From the NCBI GenBank assembly GCA_038248985.1, contig JBBRWV010000099.1:1-14511 (forward strand): 14,511 nt of DNA, in the 5' to 3' direction. The translations under genes were made by a program, and so were the position numbers. The stretch is from JBBRWV01 sp038248985 (GTDB lineage: Bacteria > Planctomycetota > Phycisphaerae > WQYP01). Positions 9,121 to 14,389 of this stretch are shown here, piece by piece (within the stretch, counting starts at the first letter, position 1; each line of letters opens with the position of its first letter). Under the pieces are notes generated by a model, which ran no database searches, was not told where the DNA came from, and saw only the letters and a program-made list of their open reading frames with translations.

Positions 9121-9305
9121 AACAAGAAGCCTACTTGCGGATCGCAAACCCACCCGCGCCGATGGCTTCTTCGCTCATGTTAACGCACTCCTTGACTGGG
9201 CAGATCTCGCCTCTCTCCCTCGTCGGTGTCTTCACGGAACAGAAACTTCCGGCCGAACTCTTGGGCCGGGGTCAAAGCCCAGTTGACGGAGCGGGGATGC
9301 ACGAA
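9121..9305 (+). ncRNA. Candidate structured RNA or structured leader (unassigned)
   Basis: Three nested or adjacent helices can be drawn. Helix 1 pairs AAGAAGCC (9124-9131) with GGCTTCTT (9164-9171) and encloses a mini-hairpin TTGCG/CGCAA (9135-9139/9143-9147). Helix 2 pairs TTGACTGGGC (9192-9201) with GCCCAGTTGA (9277-9286), using two G-U pairs, and extends by CTCC/GGAG (9188-9191/9288-9291) across one bulged base. Helix 3, inside helix 2, is CCGGCC/GGCCGG (9249-9254/9264-9269). A TATAAT lies just upstream on the plus strand, favouring that direction. G-U pairs in helix 2 also favour a plus-strand RNA, since on the opposite strand they become A-C mismatches. It matches no RNA family I recognise. 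It could instead be the long 5' leader of the sigma-factor gene or a remnant coding segment. Confidence 0.35.
9260..9290. other. Strand-composition (GC-skew) switch point
   Basis: Sampled 60-base rows on the plus strand: 301-360 has C 30, G 10; 8461-8520 has C 27, G 9; 10021-10080 has G 31, C 10; 12601-12660 has G 27, C 5. The sign is independent of gene direction, since rows 301 and 12601 are in minus-strand genes and rows 8461 and 10021 in plus-strand genes. The turn lies at about 9260-9290. A C-rich to G-rich change in the reading direction is the pattern at a replication origin. Confidence 0.75.
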
Positions 9306-9425
9306 GGCTGTTTGGGAGGTTGGGGAACGCAGGCGTCTGGTGAGGAGCAGGTTTTCCGGTGGTCTCAATTGCCCATTTTCAATTGGGGGTTGGCGTTTCA
9401 TGGGGGAAGGTTGGGGGATCGGTGG

Positions 9426-9501
9426 GGATTTATGGGGCGAGGGATTGGGGAATTGTTGTAAAATTGTTGTAAGGTTGGCGGGGTGGGGACGGATTTATGG
9501 G
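9426..9501. repeat. Direct repeat pair GGATTTATGGG upstream of the sigma gene
   Basis: GGATTTATGGG occurs at 9426-9436 and again at 9491-9501, 65 bases apart, the second ending 3 bases before the sigma-factor ATG. The pair brackets the tandem 11-mer. Exact 11-base copies this close are unlikely in random sequence, though the region is G-rich and low in complexity. It could be regulatory or simply duplicated. Confidence 0.5.
9451..9472. repeat. Perfect tandem 11-bp repeat AATTGTTGTAA
   Basis: Two back-to-back copies of AATTGTTGTAA (9451-9461 and 9462-9472), an AT-rich island in G-rich DNA 32 bases upstream of the sigma-factor start. The 11-bp period is close to one helical turn, so a dimeric regulator could bind both copies on one face. 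It is equally compatible with simple slippage. Confidence 0.55.
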
Positions 9502-9504
9502 TGG

Positions 9505-10680
9505 ATGAGCTTGATGGATGTAACAATTTCAGAATCGAAACCGGCACGCGAATTTCGCGGTGACGGGGAGTTGCTGGCGGCGTTTGTGGAGAAGCGGGAT
9601 GAGGGGGCGTTTGCGGAGGTGGTGCGGCGTCATGGGGGGATGGTGCTCGGGGTGTGCCGATCGGTGTTGGGGAATACGACGGATGCGGAGGATGCGGCGC
9701 AGGCGGTTTTTTTGACGTTGGCCCAGAAGGCGGGGAGTGGGGCGGTGCGGGGGCACGTGGTGGGGTGGTTGCATCGGGTGGCGTGGTATGTGGCAGCGCG
9801 TGGGGCGGAGGCGCGGGCGATACGACTACGTCATGAGAAGGAGGCATCGCGGATGAGACATGAGGAAGGACGGCCGGAGGAGAAGAGGCCGCGGCTGGAG
9901 GAATTGCATGCGGGATTGGAACGGTTGCCGGAGAAGTATCGGGAGGCGTTGATTTTGCATCATGTGGAGGGGCGATCGCAGGTGGAGACGGCGGCGCTGG
10001 TGCGGTGCAGCGAGGAGGCGGTGGCGGTGCGGTTGCATCGAGGTCGGGAGATGTTGCGGAAGCAGTTGGCGCGTGCGGGGGTGGTGGCATCGATGGGGTT
10101 TTGGGGGACGACGTGGGGTGTGTCGGCGATGGGGGAGACGACGTCGATGTTTGTGGAGAGCACTTCGACGGCGGCGGGGATGATGGCGAATGGGGCGGTG
10201 GATTCGGTGGGGGTGTCGAGGCAGGCGATGGGGTTGATGAAAGGAGCGATGGATATGCTTTTTTGGAAGAAGATGCGGAACGTGGCGGTGGGAGTGGTGC
10301 TGGCGTTGTTGCTGGGTGGGTTGGTGGGAACGGTGGTGATTGTGCGGGGGGCAAATGGAGAGCCAGCGGCGGAGAGACGGGTGGAGAAGGCGGCGGAGGC
10401 GGGTGGGGCGTCGCAGGCAGTAGCGGAGGTTGTAGCGCGGGAGCGCTATGTCACTGGGCATATCAGCCGAATTGGCGCGGGGGGGATTGCGATCAAGCGG
10501 CAGAACAACCAGGTGGTGACGGTGGGCATCACGGCGGGGACGGTGGTGAAGGTGGACGACCAGGTGGTGACGCGGGCGGAGTTGAAGTTGGAGATGAGCG
10601 TGGCGGCGATCCTGGAGACGGGGCCGTCGGCGACGGAGATACTGGCGTATTCATCGGATGCGAAGATTCCGCGGAGATAG
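9505..10680 (+). CDS. ECF sigma-70 factor with C-terminal membrane anchor and DUF5666-like domain
   Basis: The frame is open further upstream, but similarity begins right after ATG 9505 (391 residues); ATG 9514 is the alternative. Neither has a strong ribosome site. Residues about 22-93 are sigma region 2, with DAEDAAQAVFLTLAQKA (60-76) matching the -10-binding helix. Residues about 131-189 are region 4, LERLPEKYREALILHHVEG followed by a helix-turn-helix ending VAVRLHRGREMLRKQL. A low-complexity linker leads to a membrane segment (about 259-280) and then an outside domain of about 314-375 (YVTGHISRIGAGGIAIKR, then TVVKVDDQVVTRAELK), which resembles DUF5666-type beta domains. Sigma factors with a membrane-anchored extension are common in Planctomycetota/Verrucomicrobiota. 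The extension may sense the envelope and hold the sigma domain at the membrane (inference). No separate anti-sigma gene is adjacent. A secreted metalloprotease follows in the same direction. Confidence 0.9.
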   Translation: MSLMDVTISESKPAREFRGDGELLAAFVEKRDEGAFAEVVRRHGGMVLGVCRSVLGNTTDAEDAAQAVFLTLAQKAGSGAVRGHVVGWLHRVAWYVAARGAEARAIRLRHEKEASRMRHEEGRPEEKRPRLEELHAGLERLPEKYREALILHHVEGRSQVETAALVRCSEEAVAVRLHRGREMLRKQLARAGVVASMGFWGTTWGVSAMGETTSMFVESTSTAAGMMANGAVDSVGVSRQAMGLMKGAMDMLFWKKMRNVAVGVVLALLLGGLVGTVVIVRGANGEPAAERRVEKAAEAGGASQAVAEVVARERYVTGHISRIGAGGIAIKRQNNQVVTVGITAGTVVKVDDQVVTRAELKLEMSVAAILETGPSATEILAYSSDAKIPRR

Positions 10681-10751
10681 TTGGTGTCAGAGATGGCCGG
10701 CGGGATCCGGCGGGTGGAAATAGTTGGTTTGCAGTTGTTGAAGAAACGATT

Positions 10752-10779
10752 CCCTGAGTCGTCTCGGGGAGATTTTGGC
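10752..10779 (+). terminator. Weak hairpin between sigma factor and metalloprotease
   Basis: CCC-GAG (10752-10758, with one bulged T) pairs with CTC-GGG (10763-10768) around a TCGT loop, followed at a short distance by TTTT and later a T6 run (10785-10790). It could attenuate read-through from the sigma gene into the metalloprotease gene. The stem is short and the first T-run does not directly abut it. Confidence 0.3.
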
Positions 10780-10805
10780 GCGCGTTTTTTGATAGAGAGG
10801 TTCTC

Positions 10806-11894
10806 ATGATTGGAAGCAAGGCGTATTTTTCGGCAGTGGTGGCGGTGGTGGCGTGCGGCGTGTCCGTGGCCTCGGCTCAGATGTCGTTTAACCTCACGAA
10901 TGGAGGAGGGGCGACGCCGCAGATGATGGCGGGGTTTCAGGAGGCGGGGGCGATGTGGGGGGCGTTGTTTACTGATCCGATCACGATCAATGTCCGGGTG
11001 AATGCGGCGAGTTTGGCGGTGGGCGCGGTGGGGCATACGGAAACGTATTACGACCCGTATACCTATACGAGCGTACGGGCGGCGCTGGTGAATGGGAAGC
11101 AGAGCGCGGATGATTTTTCGAGCAGCAGCAAGTTGCAGGCGGGGCCAGCGATTTCGATGTTGATCAATCGGACGGCGAACAATCCGAACGGGGTGGTGAG
11201 CGCAACGCCGTATTTTGATACGGGGTTGGGTGGGCCGGGGCAGGCGGGGACGGAGAACAACAGCACGATTCGGGTGACTTCGGCGAATGCGAAAGCGCTG
11301 GGATTGATTCTGGGGAATACGGCGGGGCTGGACGGGATTGTTACGTTTTCGAATCTGGCAATATTCGATTTTGACCGGAGCAACGGGATCAGCGCAACGA
11401 AGGTTGATTTCGTGGGTGCGGCGGTGCATGAGTTGGGGCATTTGATGGGATTTGTGAGCGGGGTGGATGTGCTGGTGGGAAATGGAGCCGCGCCGGGGCT
11501 GGCGGATAACAAGCTGAAGTTTGTGACGCCGCTGGATTTGTTTCGATTTTCTTCGCGGAGTATTGGAACGGGGGGCGATGTGGGGGTAATTGACTGGGCG
11601 GATGATTCAACGAAGAAGTATTTTTCGGTGGACGGGGGAGTGACGGAAGTGAGTGAGTTTTCGACGGGAGCAACTTACGAGGCATCTCATTGGAAGTACA
11701 ACATGGGATTGGGCCTCATGGGCCCAACGGCGGGAGCGGGGAATTTGCTGTCGTTGTCGAGCAATGATATTCGGGCATTTGATGTGATGGGGTATGACCT
11801 GGCGGTGCCGGAGCCATCGACGGCGGCATTGTTGGGGGCGGCGTGTGTTGGCGGGTTGGTATGGGGAAGGCGGCGTCGGGTGAGGCGGGGGTGA
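10806..11894 (+). CDS. PEP-CTERM-sorted zinc metalloprotease (NF038122-like)
   Basis: A 362-residue exported protein. The ATG at 10806 follows GAGAGG (10795-10800) by 5 bases. Residues 1 to about 24 are a signal peptide ending ASA before Gln25. The catalytic signature AVHELGHLMGF (206-216) gives H208, E209 and H212 of an HExxH zinc site with Gly215; Asp221 is a candidate third ligand or structural residue. DVMGYD (326-331) looks like a Met-turn near the C-terminus, as in metzincin-like enzymes. VPEPS (334-338) starts a PEP-CTERM tail: a short hydrophobic helix and the basic end RRRRVRRG. Such tails are normally processed by an exosortase, sending the protein to the cell surface or matrix. It fits the PEP-CTERM metalloprotease family known as NF038122. 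Its substrate is unknown. It lies 125 bases after the sigma gene and converges on the PAS gene. Confidence 0.92.
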   Translation: MIGSKAYFSAVVAVVACGVSVASAQMSFNLTNGGGATPQMMAGFQEAGAMWGALFTDPITINVRVNAASLAVGAVGHTETYYDPYTYTSVRAALVNGKQSADDFSSSSKLQAGPAISMLINRTANNPNGVVSATPYFDTGLGGPGQAGTENNSTIRVTSANAKALGLILGNTAGLDGIVTFSNLAIFDFDRSNGISATKVDFVGAAVHELGHLMGFVSGVDVLVGNGAAPGLADNKLKFVTPLDLFRFSSRSIGTGGDVGVIDWADDSTKKYFSVDGGVTEVSEFSTGATYEASHWKYNMGLGLMGPTAGAGNLLSLSSNDIRAFDVMGYDLAVPEPSTAALLGAACVGGLVWGRRRRVRRG

Positions 11895-11897
11895 GGC

Positions 11898-11919
11898 GGG
11901 TGCTGGCAGCTGGGCACCC
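11898..11919. terminator. Hairpin between convergent genes
   Basis: GGGTGC (11898-11903) pairs with GCACCC (11914-11919) around a 10-base loop, 3 bases after the metalloprotease stop and within the 63-bp gap before the convergent PAS gene ends. Its position suggests a terminator usable from either side. No T-tract follows directly, so strength is uncertain. Confidence 0.35.
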
Positions 11920-11957
11920 ATGGGCGACCTCCAGTTTTCGCTGAGTGGCAGGTGGGG

Positions 11958-13310
11958 TCAGGCGGCGCGAAGGGCTTCGAGGCTGGTGGCGAGGAGGTAG
12001 TTGTTGGGGAATTTGATGCGGGCGTTGGCGGCGAGTTCCATGAGGGTGGTGAGGTCCGTGCGGGCGGTGTTGGTACGGGCGCGGACTTCTTCGAAGACGG
12101 CGGTGAGGGTGGCGTCGAGGCCGGTGGCGGTGCAGGAGACAGCTTCGATTTTGCCGGAGATGTGGAGGATTTCGAGGGTGCGGATTTGTTTGATGAACTC
12201 TTCAAGGCGGGCGCCGAGTTGGAGGAGGCGGGTGGCGGCGTCGCGGGCGATGCGGGTGGCGGAGTCGACGCTTTGAGTGACGACGTGGGCGAGGAGGGCG
12301 ACGCGGTGGCGGGAGTCCGGGGAATCGGCGTTGTGGAGTTCGCGCAGGAAGGAGCGCATCATTTCGGTACTGAGTTCGCTGGCGGCGATGTGAAATGCGG
12401 CGGCGCGGAGGATGGCGGTGACTTCGTGCATAAAGTGGCAGACTTCGCTGACGGTTTGGGTGATGTTGGCGGCGATGCGGCTCATTTGCTGGGCGACGAC
12501 CTGAAGGGTGCGGCCGTTGGTTTGGAGTGCGGCGGTGCGGATCTGGGCATTGAGGGAGATAAATTTGAGGGATGTGCCGAAGGTTTGGAGGAGGGCGGCT
12601 TGTTGGTCGAGGGCTTTTTCGAGCGTGAGGAAGGAGGCAAGGGAGTTGTAGAGTTGGTGGACCTGGACGGAGAGCTTTTCGCAATGTTGTTGGAGGGTGG
12701 AGCTTTTTTCGGTGTTGACGAGGGCGTCGTCATGGGTCGGGTGGGACGACGGGGGAAGCAGGTGGTTGCGAGCAGCGACTTCGATGAGGAGGGCGTGTTG
12801 CATGAAGGCGTCGTAGGTGGGGAAGCCAAGGGAGAGGAGGGCGGCGTCGAGCTGGGGGCGCGAGGCGGCCATGGCGTGGGCGCTGGTTTCACCGCGAGCG
12901 ATGATTTCGGTTTCGGTCTGGAGCAATTGTTTATAGAGGTTTCCGACGATTTGGAGGAGAGGGCTGGTGGGTTTGAGGCGAATGGAGAGATAGCCGTTGG
13001 GGATGGGGGTGATGATGGCGGTGACCCAGTAGAAGTGTCCATTGGCAGCGAGATTTTTGACGTAAGCGACGGTGGTGATGCCTTGGCGGAGATTTAGCCA
13101 GAGAAGTTGGAAGACGCAGCGGGGCATATCGGGGTGGCGAATGATGCTGTGGGGTGCGCCGATGAGGATGGAATTTTCGTGACCGCTGATGCGGGTGAAG
13201 ACTTCGTTGCCAAAGGTGATGATGCCCTTGGGGTCGGTGGTGGAGAAGAAGAGTTCTTGCGGGGTGAAGGCGCGTTCCTGGTCGACGGGGATGATTGTTT
13301 TGGTACTCAC
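11958..13310 (-). CDS. Soluble Aer-type PAS receptor with divergent MCP-like helices
   Basis: A 450-residue protein with a GTG start at 13310; AAGGA lies 7 bases upstream on the minus strand. Residues about 18-115 form a PAS domain close to that of the E. coli aerotaxis receptor Aer: RHPDMP (58-63) and FYWV (93-96) match its FAD-pocket signature, so a flavin redox sensor is likely. No membrane segment or HAMP domain follows; the rest is long helices. FISLNAQIRTAALQTNG with VVAQQMSRIA (250-280) resembles the MCP signalling hairpin, but the canonical conserved tip residues are altered. A second, weaker copy appears at about 381-415 (ILHISGKIEA with VFEEVR). It probably signals in the cytoplasm to a chemotaxis-like or other partner; no che genes are in the window. 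TATAAA at 13361-13356 could be its -10 box. The gene upstream at 13440-13730 is on the same strand, 129 bp away. Confidence 0.9.
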   Translation of the reverse strand: MSTKTIIPVDQERAFTPQELFFSTTDPKGIITFGNEVFTRISGHENSILIGAPHSIIRHPDMPRCVFQLLWLNLRQGITTVAYVKNLAANGHFYWVTAIITPIPNGYLSIRLKPTSPLLQIVGNLYKQLLQTETEIIARGETSAHAMAASRPQLDAALLSLGFPTYDAFMQHALLIEVAARNHLLPPSSHPTHDDALVNTEKSSTLQQHCEKLSVQVHQLYNSLASFLTLEKALDQQAALLQTFGTSLKFISLNAQIRTAALQTNGRTLQVVAQQMSRIAANITQTVSEVCHFMHEVTAILRAAAFHIAASELSTEMMRSFLRELHNADSPDSRHRVALLAHVVTQSVDSATRIARDAATRLLQLGARLEEFIKQIRTLEILHISGKIEAVSCTATGLDATLTAVFEEVRARTNTARTDLTTLMELAANARIKFPNNYLLATSLEALRAA

Positions 13311-13439
13311 AAGATATCCTTAGTGCGAACAGGAATCACCTGATTTTGAGGTGCGTTTATACATCGGGTTCATTTCTGCGACGCATCAGTTAGGCACCTA
13401 GAAAGGGCGGGGCGCGGCAGATTGGCGAGAGGCGGCGGA

Positions 13440-13730
13440 CTATGACCGGGGGAGAGACCAGAGGGAGGCTTGGGTGAGGAGGCGGGGTTTGCCGCCAGTG
13501 GAAAGGATGGTTTTGGCTTTGCGGAGTTGGGCGGCTTTATTGTGGAGGCCGAGGTGGTTGGCGAGGGATTCAGCGGCGCAGAGGGCGTCGGCGGTTTTGC
13601 GGATGTTGCGTTGGGCGAAGGTGGTGCGTGCGGTGAGGAGGAGTGCGTCGAGTTCGGGGGAGGGGGCGTCGGAGGGGTTGGAGGGGGAGTCGCCGGGCTG
13701 GCCGAGGTTGAGGGAAGGAGGTGAGGGCAT
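13440..13730 (-). CDS. Small uncharacterised helical protein
   Basis: A 96-residue frame starting at ATG 13730. I do not recognise a family. It is very likely real because almost every codon ends in C, exactly the pattern of other minus-strand coding in this half of the window. The first 25 residues are Pro/Ser-rich and probably disordered. Residues about 27-78 look like two or three helices, with ELDALLLTARTTFAQRN and ADALCAAESLANHLGLHNKAAQLRKAK, reminiscent of a single TPR-like hairpin. It is soluble and basic at the C-terminus. No clear ribosome site precedes the ATG, and a possible -10 box TATAAC (13751-13746) would give a nearly leaderless mRNA. The PAS receptor gene follows 129 bp downstream, so co-transcription is possible. 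Function unknown. Confidence 0.7.
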   Translation of the reverse strand: MPSPPSLNLGQPGDSPSNPSDAPSPELDALLLTARTTFAQRNIRKTADALCAAESLANHLGLHNKAAQLRKAKTILSTGGKPRLLTQASLWSLPRS

Positions 13731-13792
13731 GGGAGCAGTTTACACGTTATAGGGGAAATGCGGAGGGAGGGTTCGGATATTGGGGGGGAATC

Positions 13793-13820
13793 TGGTAGAA
13801 TGGGGGAGATTACTGAAGGG
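13793..13820 (+). promoter_or_regulatory. Extended -10 promoter and ribosome site for the DUF3553 gene
   Basis: TGG-TAGAAT (13793-13801) is an extended -10 element (TGn plus a five-of-six match to TATAAT). No good -35 is present, as is common for extended -10 promoters. Transcription would start near 13808. GAAGGG (13815-13820) lies 7 bases before the ATG at 13828 and decides that start over the longer upstream frame. Confidence 0.5.
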
Positions 13821-13827
13821 TAACCGT

Positions 13828-14127
13828 ATGAAAGCCACCGTATTCAAAGTCGGCATGTTGGTTGAGCATCCGAACCGTCCGGAATGGGGCGTGGGCAAGG
13901 TGAGCGGGGTGGAAGAAGATCGTCTGCACATTTTTTTCAAGGGCAATCTGGAGAAGAAGGCGAAGGTGATTTTGCGGTCGATTATTTCGCTGACGGTGGC
14001 GGAGGATCAGACGGACCCAGTGCTGGATTCATTGCCGGAAGCTTCTCAGGAAGATGGCGGGTGGGTGTTGCCAAAGAATTATGAGAAGAAGATGGCGGCA
14101 GCGGCGAAGTTGGCGGCGGTTGGCTGA
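13828..14127 (+). CDS. Small DUF3553-domain protein
   Basis: A 99-residue protein. I chose ATG 13828 because GAAGGG sits 7 bases upstream and the conserved domain starts within ten residues; the frame is open further but carries no ribosome site. Residues about 5-45 match the DUF3553 pattern: FKVGMLVEHPNRPEWGVGKV, then a strand with RLHIFFKG and basic residues KKAKVI, a small SH3-like beta barrel. Similar short barrels bind nucleic acid or partner proteins, and the fold also occurs as a UvrD/PcrA-helicase-associated type of domain, but this protein's role is unknown. The C-terminal half is charged and probably flexible. It stands divergent from the 96-residue gene and upstream of the amidohydrolase. 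Confidence 0.87.
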   Translation: MKATVFKVGMLVEHPNRPEWGVGKVSGVEEDRLHIFFKGNLEKKAKVILRSIISLTVAEDQTDPVLDSLPEASQEDGGWVLPKNYEKKMAAAAKLAAVG

Positions 14128-14145
14128 TGTGGGGATGTGAACGGA

Positions 14146-14190
14146 GGAGTATGTTTCGCTTGCGTTGGGGTGGCGGGCGAAACATACTTC
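14146..14190. repeat. Perfect 12-bp inverted repeat before the amidohydrolase start
   Basis: AGTATGTTTCGC (14148-14159) is exactly complementary to GCGAAACATACT (14177-14188), with a 17-base loop. It lies between the DUF3553 stop (14127) and the amidohydrolase ATG (14195). It has no T-tract, so it is either a terminator of unusual form, a dyad operator, or a leader hairpin that could sequester the ribosome site. A Shine-Dalgarno-like GGAGG (14143-14147) sits at its left edge. Confidence 0.7.
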
Positions 14191-14194
14191 GTTC

Positions 14195-14389
14195 ATGCAG
14201 ACGACGGATATTTTAGCGAATCATGCGCATGTGTTTCCGGCGGCGATGAATGCCGGGGGGACGGTGGAGTGTTTGCTGCGCCTGATGGATAGTTGTGGTA
14301 TCGCGGAGAGCGTGTGTTTGGCACCTTTTGCGAAGCAGATGAGGGGGGCGATTGTGTGGCTGGCGGGGGAGTTGAAGAAGGGAGGGCCT
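14195..14389 (+). CDS. Amidohydrolase (amidohydrolase 2-like), N-terminal fragment
   Basis: About 65 residues from ATG 14195. NHAHVFP (9-15) gives the HxH metal-binding motif at the first strand of an amidohydrolase-fold TIM barrel, and LLRLMDSCGIAESVCLAPF (27-45) matches the second strand region of PF04909-type metal-dependent hydrolases. The frame continues past about 14389 but stops resembling the family, because the sequence changes to foreign DNA on the other strand. The real gene is therefore cut by a junction, not by mutation. The substrate cannot be inferred. The inverted repeat at 14148-14188 lies directly upstream. Confidence 0.72.

Larger units (their letters stand above)
9026..9504. 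other. Intergenic region with AT-rich core, structured segment, repeats and strand-composition switch
   Basis: This 479-bp gap holds, in order: a hairpin after the transporter, an AT-rich stretch (about 9088-9121) with a perfect TATAAT, long complementary stems (9124-9291), a sharp change from C-rich to G-rich plus strand near 9260-9290, and direct repeats before the sigma-factor gene. Both strands have open frames here, but none has a ribosome site with matching codon use, and the stems cut across them. I treat it as non-coding and possibly a locus of replication or RNA function. Confidence 0.55.

Noticed and set aside
9121..9305. Assignment to 6S RNA, SRP RNA, tmRNA, RNase P RNA or a known riboswitch
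   Set aside because: None of the diagnostic conserved stretches of these families was found; only helices, without a family signature, are visible.
9226..9504. Upstream 93-codon extension of the sigma-factor frame
   Set aside because: It runs through the candidate RNA helices and repeats, is Gly/Trp/Arg-rich, and has no sigma similarity; the domain begins after ATG 9505.
9398..10354. A 318-codon Pro/Ser/Thr-rich minus-strand frame opposite the sigma factor
   Set aside because: Composition is the complement of G-rich codons; the plus strand encodes unmistakable sigma regions 2 and 4.
10681..10805. An ECF-type promoter (GGAAC ... CGTC) before the metalloprotease
   Set aside because: GAAAC-like and CGTC words occur (10743-10747 and 10760-10763) but the spacing is 12, not the usual 16-17.
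11952..13097. A 381-codon plus-strand frame opposite the PAS receptor
   Set aside because: Low-complexity Gly/Glu/Val composition from strand skew; the minus-strand frame has clear Aer-like PAS motifs.
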